From NCBI RefSeq assembly GCF_001039355.2, contig NW_019775648.1:1-55059 (forward strand): DNA of 55,059 nucleotides. Direction: 5' to 3'. The notes under the pieces are model-generated. The model was given only the letters and a program-made list of their open reading frames with translations, was not told the DNA's origin and did not search any database. Both the position numbers and the translations under genes were made by a program. This stretch comes from Lingula anatina. Taxonomy: Eukaryota; Brachiopoda; Lingulata; Lingulida; Lingulidae. Shown here in pieces: positions 1 through 33,100 of this stretch (position 1 is the first letter of the stretch; each line of letters starts with the position of its first letter).

Positions 1-253
1 TCCACATTCAAAGTTAGTCCCTATTTTTCCTTTTTTTTTATGTAATAAAGATTATTATCTCTTAAACGATTATTACAGAGTGTAGCTATCTATGGAATCC
101 ACGTGATGTGGTGGCAAGTACAAATTTTTTAGAATAATTGTGTTAGCTGATGGTTTGGTGGTAAAATAGAATTTATTATATTTCTTTGAGTAATTTACAA
201 CGTATTTATTGCGCAATATGGGTATTTTACGAACAGTTGTTATCCCTTTTAAT
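1..253. repeat. TIR element, family 1, 3' part
   Basis: This stretch is cut by the window edge. It matches the copies at 32628-32958 and 46906-47239: shared blocks are 'cattcaaagttagt', 'gattattacagagtgtagc', 'cagaataat' and the right end 'gttgttatcccttttaa'. The complete copy at 46906 has inverted ends, so this is the right-hand part of a non-autonomous terminal-inverted-repeat element. The sequence shows no coding region. Confidence 0.6.
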
Positions 254-444
254 GTCTGATGTCGTTTCTTTTTTTCTGTGACTATTCATGTAAAATCCGA
301 GAAAAAAACGAGATATCGAGGAGGATTTAACTGAGTCAGCGCGAGCCACGCTACCATAAAGTGCAATTGAAAGCGAACACTTTTTGATAGCGGGTCGAGT
401 CAGTCGTATTGTTTGTGTGAACTGCGGTTAAGTTGCTAATAACA

Positions 445-490
445 ATGATATCAGTCCCTGCAATATTTTTTATTTGGTATCAGCCCCATG
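445..490 (+). CDS. Candidate first coding exon of an unidentified gene
   Basis: An ATG at 445 opens a 15-codon reading frame (MISVPAIFFIWYQPH) that ends in phase 1 at a consensus donor, ATG|GTATGT. Its first base of the next codon (G) joins in frame to the exon at 594-703 across an intron of about 100 bp. The segment is hydrophobic and could be part of a signal anchor. I do not recognise the protein. The call rests only on an open frame, splice sites and matching phase, so it may be chance. Confidence 0.3.
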
Positions 491-593
491 GTATGTATGA
501 TTTTTTCTGGATCAAGGAAAGTATAGGACCAGACTTGTCTCCACCTTATCACTGCTCACGTGATCACATGTCACATGACTACATCACTTTCAG

Positions 594-703
594 ACCAGGA
601 CGACTCTCGCCAACCCTCACTTAGGACGACACCGTCGACACCTTCAAATTTACGCTTCATTTGGCCTCGTCTTTCGTCCCTCGATATCCGTAATCCAGAA
701 CAG
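594..703 (+). CDS. Candidate second exon, Ser/Thr/Pro-rich
   Basis: The acceptor is 'catcactttcag' and the donor CAG|GTCAGT. Read in the phase set by the exon at 445-490, it is open for 36 codons and ends in phase 0. The peptide begins DQDDSRQPSLRTTPSTPSNL and goes on through RFIWPRLSSLDIRNPEQ; it is polar and probably disordered. No following phase-0 exon was found before 4186, so the relation to the micro-exon gene is unresolved. It could be a separate gene, an alternative 5' end, or a chance open frame. Confidence 0.35.
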
Positions 704-3465
704 GTCAGTTTATTTTCATAAAACCAAATTTTGATGGATGTTTTTCAAAAAATTAGGTAGTTTTTCGTTAGATTATGATTGTACAGGTAGCTTAAGTTCA
801 TTACGTAGATCAACATGCACACGTAGTCCTTATATCTCTCTTGTCCTCATTTAGAAAAAAAAATCAATACTCTAGTGGGCCATTACTAACTATGACACGT
901 CAACGTAGACTTACAATCAGGTATGTGTTACAGTGAAGTATTATATCTGATTCGATTTTTCTGTAAACCTGTACTCAAGACTCGTGTGTTGCCCAAATAG
1001 TCGTTTTACTGTTATATGTAAGGATATTGTTAGCCTTTGCTAAAATCACCTCTTGTACTGTCTTACATACTTTTTTGGATAACAGATAAATCCTTGGCAT
1101 TCAATAGCTAAATTACATAACATTTACACGCATGTCAACCAACGGGTGACGTCATAACTGCAGTTTTCGGGTAAAATTAAAAACCAGTTTCTAAAATGTC
1201 TCCTTTACCTGAGCACCCACGTAGACCGTTTTAACGACAAATTTAATGACACCATCTAGAACTCCCAATCCCTGTTAGCGGGGGGTTTTTATTGCTTTAA
1301 ATCGAACCAAAGATGCAGAATCGAATAATTAGACCTCATTTCGATATCTGGATGAAAATAAAGGCGTACCATACCTCAAAGCGATATGTATGTTACTCTA
1401 AGACTGATGTATTGCGCTAACATGTAAAATGGGGCACTGTGTATTCCATCTTTGATATCCCTGCATGTTTAGGTCACTAAGATAAAAGGGTCACAGCAAC
1501 GGTTAAGATATGGCATTTAAATTATAGTGTAGATGCTGGGTAACGGCGGGTAGGTTATGTGTCATAAAATAAACAGATCGAAAATCAACAAATAAATCTA
1601 TCACATGGTAAACTACTATACTAAAGGAAAAAGTAACATAATAAATGGTAGGGGCTTTTACAAGTTAAAACAAATGAGTGCTTTAAATCCCTAAAATTCC
1701 CACCATGTGCACAGATGATAAGTACATTTGTCCTTTTCTAAATCCAACGCCCGACTAGTGACCTGTTTCATACAAAGTGTTTAGCTGTTTCTACTGCGAA
1801 CAAACTGTCTGTCACCTCTTATTTTATACAGTGTAGCTCCTCACTATATTTCTTTTTCTTTGGTAGAGATAAAAATAAATTGAATTATATATAGAACATA
1901 TATAGGACAAACACACCAATGTCTGAGATTCACCTGTTCATAGTCAACATTGCATATGCTGACAGAAATGATGACTGTTACACATGTAGGTGTTACTATC
2001 ACTCCCAGGTGTGCTGGTTCATTTAGCCCCCCTCCACCCCCCTCCCCCGCGCCAACTTCACAAAACTTGGCAATATCACGCAGCCTTGAAACATTATCAG
2101 ATAAGCTTTGGCCTTCATTTTGGATACTGCCAAACGTTTTCATGTATGATTTGACTAGTTTCTTGGTCTCTGTACGCGGCAGGTAAACGCAGTATATAGC
2201 AGATCTGACACAGCCTTAAGTTACAAATATGTTTACCTTTTAATAGATAAGAAGTGCTGCATGTGCTGATTGGCATTATGCACCTAAGCTACAAACCTTA
2301 TGTAAGGGTTTAGTGATTATGCTAGTGTAGTGTGCATGTGTTGTGTTTGCCTCATTTCATTCATCTTCGCAGTGCATGATTTTCATGAATGGGCAACCCC
2401 CTCCCTTCCCCCCCCCCCCCCCCCCGAGCGAAATTACAGCCTGTTCTAAGTACCATTTCAGCAGTGTTGACGTAGACTATTTAGTACAGTAGAGGTGCCG
2501 TAGTGCATATTACACTGAGCTCAAAAACATATTAATATATTTAATCGTGTAAGATAATGAAATATATCCTATTATATTGTAGAGTTTGGATAAAGTAACT
2601 CCCAGATCACATGTATTTTAGCTCAGAAAGAACGCCACGGATTGTTATTATTATTTTTTTCTATTTGCCAAAAGTAACTCTCTAGCTTGTTAGCAGCGAT
2701 AATTCTAGGTAAATACATCCCATTCTGCAATGAATAATCAAACTATTGTCCGGCGATAACACAGTGAGCAAATATACAATGTGCTCATATAACACAATCC
2801 ATTCATAATTCATGGGGGCGGCGTTATAAAAGTAATCAGTTAAGTTGTTAAAAATCAGTACTTTTGGTAATGTCACATTAGTTCTGAGCTCAACATCAGA
2901 GTACAGTAAATATTCGAAAAAAAAAAAAAAAAAAACTGGGGTCACCAACCATTTAAAGGAACTATGCCACGTTGCATTTCACCCAGCATATTGCAAAAGT
3001 ACCCATTCTAATTGATGGGGAAATAATATTTTCTTTTACTGAATCGTTATATTTTGCATTGTTCTAAAGTTCAAAATAAAAAAAAAATGTTTTCTATGAA
3101 GAGATATTCAAGTACATTAAAATGTATACATCTATCAATGAATTGGTGATAAATAAATAAGTGAAGCATGGTTCTTTTCTGTTTTCTGTGTATAAGAAGC
3201 ATTTGAGTCATGTGTGTTCTGCCAAGGTCATGACAACGTTAAGAAAGAAAAGCACTGCTTCGTCTGTAAGGATATTTTATAACTGGTAGAAAGGAATGGT
3301 CCCTTCGAATTTGCTCATTGCGTGCAAATAACCTAAATTGGAATAGGACTGAACATTTATTTAAACAATTGTCTTTGCAATTCTTAGATCCTTGCGGCTA
3401 AAACGCAAGCTCAACTAGGGCAAAAATAATTTTGACAGCAAAAATAAAATGTCATCTGCTAAATC

Positions 3466-3504
<39 letters not shown>

Positions 3505-4185
3505 GAAGACAATGCAAACATATTCGTTTTATGTATATGCATAACATATTTGTGAAGATGGTTATGCTCACCTGTGTCCCCTTCTCGACTCCAATAATTC
3601 CCTTAAAGATCCTCCGCAGACCTCAGTGATTCACTGATAATTGCAAGAGATTATCATTCAGGTTGATTAAACATTTTACACCTGCAATGATACAGCTGTG
3701 CACAAAAAAAAAAAAAAAAACTGTTTCAAAGTGAATAAAATCTACCAGGCGGAACAACCATTTTGAGCAACAGAGAACTATCAACTCATCTTCTCACAGC
3801 CAAGCTACTTTTAAATGTGTCCATTTAGAAGTTATTCATTTATTTATGTTTTTAATTATCTGAAGTTAAAGTATATTTTCTTTTTGCACGCGTTATTAGC
3901 TTATTATTCTTAACTATTACAACTATTGTTTACGTTATAGATACTTGATTATATTATTTATGTACATATTTTATTTTTAGGGTTTTTTCGCCATAAGAAA
4001 GTAAATCATCATTCAAAATTTTATCATTTTCCAACGTTAAGTATGGTTTCTTAATGGCATAATTCTACATGCACATGTAAATACACTTTCATCATTCTTA
4101 GATATTCTCATCCCAGTATATTCATATTATCCATTCGTTCCAATTCTTAGTTTAATTCCAAGTGAGAGGAAGCTGAGAAAGGGAA
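704..4185. other. Non-coding stretch with simple repeats
   Basis: No convincing exon is seen. It holds a C-rich tract (about 2028-2051), poly-C near 2408-2425, poly-A near 2917-2935 and 3703-3720, and an (AAT)n microsatellite at about 3467-3504. A palindromic TGACGTCA (CRE-like) sits at 1147-1154 but has no supporting context. The 30-40 bases before the ATG at 4186 follow a possible 5'UTR acceptor ('caattcttag', ending near 4150). Confidence 0.5.
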
Positions 4186-24434
<20,249 letters not shown>

Positions 24435-24476
24435 GTACTCACCTAGAGGCTGCGGATAACAAAGGAAGGCTTCCAA

Positions 24477-25309
24477 GTAAGCATATTTTATTCACTTGAT
24501 ATTGTCATTTTCATGCATAGTACCTCTTAGATATAAGAGTCTTTTTTTTTTTTTTTTTTTTTTTTGTAATGACTAGAAGAATTGGACAAAACTGTATATC
24601 TGTAGAGTTTCATGTACAAATATCCAATGGCATTTTTTAAGTAGCAGTCTCTGTAAGGTTCAGAATAGGGTGGCACATGACCCTCTCAGATTTTGATGAA
24701 AATTGGTGTATTTGTTCATTATAGCCCCAAACCAACATAATGGATATTGGTTTGTTTGAATCACCCTCGGTTGCCATGGTAACAGGACTTAAAAATTTTC
24801 ACCCAAGATGGCGGAATCGAGATTGCAAAATTTCAATTTCAGCTATATTTGAGCTAAAAAAAACCATAAATGTGGATAAATAAACATTTTTCATTTTCAG
24901 ACATTGTTAAATATCATATCCTATTTGAACTAAAAACATATAAATAAATGTTTTTGGTGGCCTTTAAAAATTAGAAAAATAACTTTGAAAATGGGGAATT
25001 TTCAAAAATTCCAATTTTTGCTAAAATGCCCAAATTTGCAAATTTCAAATACATTTTTCATAGACTGGCCAAAGCCATCTATTATCACCATACATTACAT
25101 AAGAAAGTACATGTACTGTCCTTTTATAATCAAAAATAAAATTTTTTTCAAACACATTTTTCAAAAAATTATTCAATTTTTAAAATTCTTAATCCAAGAT
25201 GGCGGCAACCAAATTGCACATTTTACATATTTGTGTATATTAAAAATAACAAACATGGTTAAACACATATTTTATATTTGTATGTTGCTAAATCCCAAAT
25301 CTTGATTAA
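24477..25309. repeat. Repeat-like DNA with no exon seen
   Basis: It contains a poly-T tract (24542-24565) and sequence with recurring modules such as 'aagatggcgg' (at 24807 and 25197) each followed by an 'attgca..attt' block, and repeated 'aaacatttttcattttca'-type phrases. This resembles a diverged interspersed repeat. Phase-1 continuation of the upstream gene was looked for and not found. Confidence 0.45.
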
Positions 25310-25850
25310 NNNNNNNNNNNNNNNNNNNNNNNNNNNNNNNNNNNNNNNNNNNNNNNNNNNNNNNNNNNNNNNNNNNNNNNNNNNNNNNNNNNNNNNNNNN
25401 NNNNNNNNNNNNNNNNNNNNNNNNNNNNNNNNNNNNNNNNNNNNNNNNNNNNNNNNNNNNNNNNNNNNNNNNNNNNNNNNNNNNNNNNNNNNNNNNNNNN
25501 NNNNNNNNNNNNNNNNNNNNNNNNNNNNNNNNNNNNNNNNNNNNNNNNNNNNNNNNNNNNNNNNNNNNNNNNNNNNNNNNNNNNNNNNNNNNNNNNNNNN
25601 NNNNNNNNNNNNNNNNNNNNNNNNNNNNNNNNNNNNNNNNNNNNNNNNNNNNNNNNNNNNNNNNNNNNNNNNNNNNNNNNNNNNNNNNNNNNNNNNNNNN
25701 NNNNNNNNNNNNNNNNNNNNNNNNNNNNNNNNNNNNNNNNNNNNNNNNNNNNNNNNNNNNNNNNNNNNNNNNNNNNNNNNNNNNNNNNNNNNNNNNNNNN
25801 NNNNNNNNNNNNNNNNNNNNNNNNNNNNNNNNNNNNNNNNNNNNNNNNNN
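25310..25850. other. Assembly gap (541 N)
   Basis: All bases are N. The 3' end of the upstream gene and the 5' exons of the cadherin gene are both absent from the visible flanks. Confidence 1.
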
Positions 25851-25885
25851 AAAGTTTGAATAGCAGCTTCATTGGAATTATATTT

Positions 25886-26069
25886 ACCTCTGCCAAGGAG
25901 GTTATATTTTCACCCCTGTTTGTCATCAACATAACTCAAAAAGTTATGGACCGATTTTGCTGAAATTTTCAGGAACTGTCAGAAGTGGGCCAAAGAGGAC
26001 AATAATCAATAATAATCAACAATTGCTACCTTGGCAGAGGTCTGCACTCTCGGAGCGCTTTTCTAGTTT
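25886..26069. mobile_element. MITE-like inverted-repeat element
   Basis: 'acctctgccaagg' at 25886 is exactly mirrored by 'ccttggcagaggt' at 26029. Inside is 'aaaaagttatggaccgattt' and 'tgaaattttcaggaa', a combination I recall from a widespread short element in marine animals. The right end 'gcactctcggagcgcttt' is typical of that family. It is non-coding. Confidence 0.65.
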
Positions 26070-26919
26070 TGTTATGTTTTCCTTTATAATTTTTTTCTCA
26101 AACACTTGCATTTGTGACTTTTAACTCTCATCCGCCTGAGGCTCTGACATTTCTGAATTTTTCAAATATTGGGACTTTCATCATGTGAATTTGAACTCTC
26201 ATGGTCCTGAAAGTGTAATCTTAAGCTTATTGAAGGGATGGATTGAGACCATCTTCTAGGTCTTCCGGAAGACAGTCGGGTTTTTAAGTTTATATTGACC
26301 AATATTTATTATTTTTCTGTTGGAAGACTATCAAAATGGAGGATGGATCAACAAAGATACTTTGGAATACTGTCAGAAAATATCTCTGGGTCTGCTCCTG
26401 TTTTTGAGCATGTTACCTGTTGTGCATGATTAAAATTCAGTGTTGACTAACAGTGCTATTACAAGCATTATTTATTATTGCATTAAAATTGACAAAATGA
26501 CCTATTTTGCATCATTATTTTCTGTTTTTTGTCTGTACATTTGACAGCTTTGCTGCCTTGTTGTTATAAGTACAGTAATATATACTTTTTACAGTTAGAT
26601 TATTTGGTAGACAGAATAACTTAGGGTTTTGATGTTGCAAGAGATTCCAAGGTTTCATTTTTTTAAATCACATTTTTCGAACTTTTTGATTTTAACACAT
26701 AAAAAACATCTATATATTTTGACAACTGTCAATTATGGTTTGTGAACTATGCAGTAGACTCTTGTGTCTTCCATTGTAAAGGGAAGTAATCTACAATCCT
26801 AGATATTAAATAGTCATCAATTAAGATGAGTATTAAAAACATGAGTTTAGTGTTAAAAACACACTATTGGTAAATATGTTCAGGTACTGATAATTCACAC
26901 ATGTCTGATACCATTTCAG
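26070..26919. other. Intron of the cadherin gene, nothing else seen
   Basis: AT-rich, no exon-like segment. The B exon that should precede the first visible A exon was not found here. Confidence 0.5.
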
Positions 26920-27111
26920 CTTAGGGTGCGTGCTGTTGACTTAGGCGTGCCAGCAAGAACCAGTCAGACTATCAATGTGACCCTGAATGTCCAAAGGAAC
27001 TATCACCCCCCTTACTTCCTCAACCTTCCACACAACATCACCAATTTAGCTGTGGATACCAGGGTGAACACCCTGATCTACACTGTGCAATCTAGGGATA
27101 ATGACACACAT
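26920..27111 (+). CDS. Cadherin exon 1 (type A, 64 codons)
   Basis: Begins LRVRAVDLGVPARTSQ, linker NVQRNYHPPYF, ends QSRDNDTH|GTAAGT. Sequons NVT and NIT. First visible exon; the upstream B exon is missing. Confidence 0.88.
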
Positions 27112-30100
27112 GTAAGTGCACTTGTTGTGAAATGAAAATTTTGTATAAAGCTTCTTTTAAAATCCAAAATGGGGCTGTCACTTAGTGGAACGTGTATAAT
27201 CAAATGTTTCTTAAATGTATGCTAAAATGACACTGGGTTTTATTTCTAGAAAAAAAAAACAATAACTATGCCAGCATTTATTTAGTTTGAATTGCTCTCC
27301 TCAAAGAATTAAACCCTTCATAGTATTGAATTTTGCTTTAATGTTAAAGAACTTATACCATAAAATTGAAAGGTTTTGTTTTAAATGAGCATTTTAATTT
27401 TTTTGTTTTCAGACTCCATTCAATGACATATCATATTTCCTAATTGGAGATGACTCTGCCCTATCTTACTTTAATCTGGATCAATCATCTGGTATTATTT
27501 CTCTCCGGAGAGATCTGACCAGTGACTCAAACCAGTTCTACAGGGTAAGTATATTGTCTTACCTTGCATATTCAATGTCTTTTCTCACACAGTTATAGTT
27601 CTCACTTAATAGGTACAGAATATTGACCAATTTTTATCAAAAGTTTTGCCTGGATAATGCATCTGCAGTAGTGCTGTATGGACGAAATCCTTTTCTTTAA
27701 TATTTTTGCCCAACACAATGTCTCACCTAACACACTCAAAGCATTGCATCATCTTACACAGTTATTGTAGTATGTGATTTTAAACAATTTTACTGCATCA
27801 TAAATATGTTTTTCCTATTTGAATACCTTAGCATCACTTCTTATTGTGGCCATATTTCTTACATGTTCTATGATAGGCATAACTTAAGAAAAGTGAAAAC
27901 GGAATATCATTTACATTACAATATGGAATAGACGTGTTGTTTAAATATAGTTCATGGTGTTTTCAGTTGCGTGTGATAGCAGTAGATGGTGGATTGCCCC
28001 CCAAACAGTTCACTGCCACTGGAACTATTGACATCTCCCTGAAGATGAACATCCATGCACCCATCATACAACCCACCACCTACACTGCCAATATTACTGA
28101 GGACCATGATGTGGATGAAAGCATTGGGATTGTCATCACTGCTACAGATCAGGATATCAGGGTAAATAAATAAATAGATAAGTGAATAAATAGCCAATTT
28201 CCCAGTCAAGCTGAAACACAGAATTGAACAATGTTTGAAACAGATGTGCAATATTGTGTAAGATTAAATCAAAAAGTTTAGATGAATATTGTTTGTCAAT
28301 AACATGTTATTTAAGAAATTATCGATAATAAACTAGATACAGTACTCCAAATCAAGTTGTTTTAACTCCCTCTATTTATTCTGTCACTTTCACTTCTTAA
28401 GCTACCATAAATTAAGTATATTTAATGCATTGCTAAAAGACAAGTTATATACAATATCTCCATTATTTATAATATTATGTGATGACTTATTTGTTCAGTT
28501 TTTGATTTTGCATATTTACAGAGGCCAGAAAATGAAGTGCAGTATGAAATTTTGGGAGGCCATGAGTACTTTGGAATCAATGCATCCACAGGCGTGATTT
28601 ATGTCAAGAAATGGCTGCGCAAGGACTCCACAGAAACAGGAGTATACACAGTGCGTATTGAGAACTGTTATTAGTACTTCATATCAATATACTTCACATA
28701 AAACCATTCTTTATTTGTAAATTAAATATGTTTACATTGACCCATGGAACCAGTCAGTTTCCCTGGTTTACTGGGATGATATAAAAGATAAGAAAGAACA
28801 GTTATATCTCTTATACATTTTAAAAACTAATTTCAAATTGTAAGTTAATAATTGGCATGTTTTAAGATCAGTTTTCTGTGTATTATAAAATAACAGTTAA
28901 AGAAATATTGTTACAAACAAAATATTAAGGTATGCAGTTACTGTATGAGTATTTTTTATGACTTTAAAATGTAAAGATATATTTTTTGTTCAGGTCTTGC
29001 GGTTCATTACAACAAGTATCCTAATTAGAAGTAGAATGTGGTGATATATAGTATCAATATTGATCAAAATCCTTCTCTTTTTTCAGTTCCTGGTCACCGC
29101 TTATGACAAGGGTTACCCACGTAAACAAAGTCAGATTCCTGCCAGAGTGATAGTTTATGTGATACGTGAAAGGCAGTGTCCTCAGTTTAACATCACAGAC
29201 TACTCTGGCAGTGTGGACGTCACGGCTCAGCCAGGAACCTTTGTACTCCAAGTGCAAGCTGAAGATGTTGGTGGGGTAAGTCTTACAGTAGAAAGGACAC
29301 AGATACTGCTGCTGTTTGAGAGTTGTATGCTGGAAGGTGGGGGGTCAAATAAACTTTGCCTGGGAAAACATCCACTCTGAGTCAAATTTTGATCTAGGTT
29401 CCATGTTGGTACTGAAGTGCATGTAGGTTTTGTGGTAAAAAGGTCCACTTTTTGAGAAATAGACACCCCCAATTGAAATTGTTGGCTACAGGCCTATGTT
29501 ATGATCAGCAGTGATAATCAATGTTTGTTGTTGCAAATAGAAGAATTTTGTCTTTTACTGTAATTTTGATATGAAAAATTGCAAGAAAATTGAAAGAAAA
29601 CCAAATTATTGAAAGTGCCTGTTTTATGAAGGCATGGCTTTTTAAAAAAATATTTCCATGATTGTTTTTCAGACTGGTGGCATTGACTACACAATTATTG
29701 GAGATGATGCTGCACCTAATGTCTTCCAAATTGACCAGACTACAGGAAGGGTTTCAACCAAAGAAGGCCTTGCTTCTGACAACAGTGTGAAATATCAGGT
29801 AAAAGACTATATAATTGTGACATAACAAACAAAGAAAAAAAATGAAAAAATTAATAAATAGAAACCTGACACATACAGCCAATCTTGATTAATTTCCATG
29901 AATGATTTCACATACATTATTCTAGTTATTCTAATGATATTTAAGTACATGTATCTGCAGCATTGCTTTATTAAATCAAGAGATATGAAAATACACTTGA
30001 TATCTGTAACTTAACTCCTATAAAATGTCAAAACTTTTGATACAAATGTAGCTGCAATTAGTTTCAACTTTTTACTGCAAATTGGTAAGAACCAATTCAA

Positions 30101-33100
30101 AAATGGCAATTAACAGTTTTTTTTACCTTCTATTTTCAGCTCCGTATCCAAGCCAGCAATCGTGCTGTTGTTCCGTGCACCACAAACATTGTCATCAACA
30201 TTGGTGTTCTACGTAACTTCCATAGACCAGTTTTCCAGGAGCTAACATACCAGACCACCATCTTGGAGACCCATCCTGTCAATTCCCCTATCCCTGGTAT
30301 CAGGCTCAATGCTACAGATAAGGATGAAGTTGTTAGTATGAATGACAAAATATGTACTTTTCTCTTTAACATATTTTTCCTATTTTAGATGCTATTGATT
30401 ATTGAGGTAAAAGACTGTATATGTTACATAGTATTTGCTGCCAGAGTTTAAGAATCAGAGCAGCTTGGTGAAAAGAAAGAAAAGTGGATAATTAGGTATC
30501 TGTAGTAAATGAAAATGTGAAAAGCTGAGATTTATCTGGTTTCCAAATGTGGTAGTAATTGCACAAATTATTTTTGTCAAACATTAATCCTAACTCTGAG
30601 TACAGTAAGCCTTCCCCAATATGATGTTATTATAATGAATATGACAAATTAAATATACTGTGCAGTCAACATAAAAACATTTTTATCTTATTCACATATA
30701 ATCCAGTATTGAAAGATGATTTAACTTTTTTTAGAGACCAGACAGTGTTGTTGTCTATTCCTTGGTGGACTCTCCAGATGCCAGATTTTTCGAGCTGGAT
30801 GAAGAACTAGGTGTTCTCTCTCTTAAACAGTCCATTTGGGGCTTTACCAAGACACGATATGTGGTATGTCTGCTTGAGTACTTTTTTGACAATTTAATTG
30901 CAGTTTTTACACGCAACCACACCTATCATTTCACCATGACTGCCACAATTTTGTGATTAATAAATTGACCCATATTAAGCAGTGCAAATATTGACACACT
31001 AAAATATGACATAAAAACTAAATATTGCAAATGCACTTAAGTATGTCATGCTAAGAGGATTGAGATTTAGCACAATGTAAATATATATTTCATTGATCTG
31101 TCATGCTCAATATCCCCTACCACATTGTCACTTACATTTTAACAATTTGTGAAACATTTTGTACTGTCTCATATGACATAATAATGTAGCATTTCATAAA
31201 AAAATTCATTATTACAAACCCATGTGTATGTTATAGTTCACTGCTACTGCGAAAGACAAAGGGAACCCACCCCAGACCAGCCGTTTTACAGCCCAGATCA
31301 CAGTGAATGTACTGAGGAACAGCCACCCACCTGTGATAGACACAAACAGGGACTATGTGATCACTATACCTGACACCACACCTGTGAATACCCAGGTCAT
31401 CAGGGTGGAAGCAACTGACAATGACACTAGGGTAAGTTAGACACATAACATTGACAACCAGGCCCGTAGCCAGGGGGGTTCGAAAGAACCGCCCCTTTTT
31501 GTCAGGAAAAGGTCCATTTTGGGTAAAATTTTATCTAGGTACACATAAGTTTCATTGTAAAAGGTCCACTTTTTCAGAAAAAGAACCCCCTTTTGAATTT
31601 GCTGGCTACGGGCCTGACAACTGATTAATATGTTCTTGACAGTTTGATTAAAAATGTTTGTATCTCAGTGCTTTTTTAGATATGTTGGTGTGGATATTTT
31701 GCAAGTGTTATCTCTTGTGTACAATAAAGTTATACAGTAAAGATTAATATTTGCAGTGAACACTCATAACATAGATCTAACCAATACACTTGTTTTGAAA
31801 GGTAAACTGATTTATTTTTGATCTTTTTTCCAGCCTGAGTTTTCTACCATTGGCTGGGAAGTTGTTGGCAGTGCCAATTCTGCTTTATATTTCACTATAG
31901 ATCAGAATGGCTGGGTGAGAGTGAAAAAAAATCTACAGGAGACTCCGCAAATTAACTTCCTAGTAAGTTTTTTATATGTAGGTAATTCAACACATGCTTT
32001 TTGTCGGATTGTCCATTTCACACTTTTCATGTCCTATATTCAAATGAGAAAAGGTTTATAGAAGTGTATGGGCACATGCATGCACATGTACATGTATGCA
32101 TGCTCATGCAACCACACATGAACATGCACACACACAATACATTGATTTGCTTTTGCCATTACTTGCTGGACTAGTGTTCAAGGACCAGTTTCAGTTTTAA
32201 AGGGATTTTGACATAGATGTTGTATGAAAGGCAAAATCTGTCCTCCATACAAGTGATATTAACAAAAGGTAAAAAATATACCAGGTAGTTTTTCTGTATG
32301 AATCATAATATTGACAAGCAAACAAAAAAAAACTGCAGTTTTCTTCTTATAAAAAAGTTTTTATTATTGAAGTAGTAACTGAAAGATAAAACTGTGATTC
32401 TTCTATCAGGTGTTAGTGAGGGCATATGACAGTGGTCTACCAGCCAAGGAGGCTATGGCTGATGTCCATATCATAGTTGACCACAACCGTGACCGTCCCA
32501 TCTGGAGACAGTCCTCCTTCAGCCACAGGATACTGGAGACACAGGAAACACATGAAACCTTACTCACTGTTCTGGCTGAGGATTCCAGTGCTCTGGTGGG
32601 TTTTTAGAAAATAATTTTTTTGCTGGATTAAAGAGATATTTACAACAACTCTTCAGTTTTTGGCAGAAAAAGGGCCATAAAATGGATTTTTCTGGGGTAA
32701 ATTTTGATTTTCCCATAATTTTCTATGGTTAATGAATCCATTTCAACATTTAAAGTTAGTGGATTGGTTGTTTTTAAGAGATTATTATGGAGGGTAGCCA
32801 TCTATGAAGGACCATGTGGTCTGATACAGATTTCAGAATAATAGTGATAATTGCCATTTTGGTGCTAAAATGGATTTTATTTTATTTTTATGTGTTGTTT
32901 ACAATGTATTAACTTGGAATCTTGAATCTCATATTATGAAGAGTTGTCATCCCTTCAATAACAGTCTGTGATGCAAGATTGGCCCCTTGCTTGATGTTAG
33001 TAAAATTGAAGCCAGGGCAGTAAAATTTTGTGACTTTGGTCAGTTACTTGCTACCAAATCTGCTTTGTGCCAGCTGATTCTTAGACCTTGGTAAGGACTA

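Noticed and set aside
1147-1154. TGACGTCA CRE-like palindrome
   Set aside because: A single 8-bp match with no promoter or exon beside it.
25278-25932. Long open frames on both strands over the gap
   Set aside because: They consist of N only.
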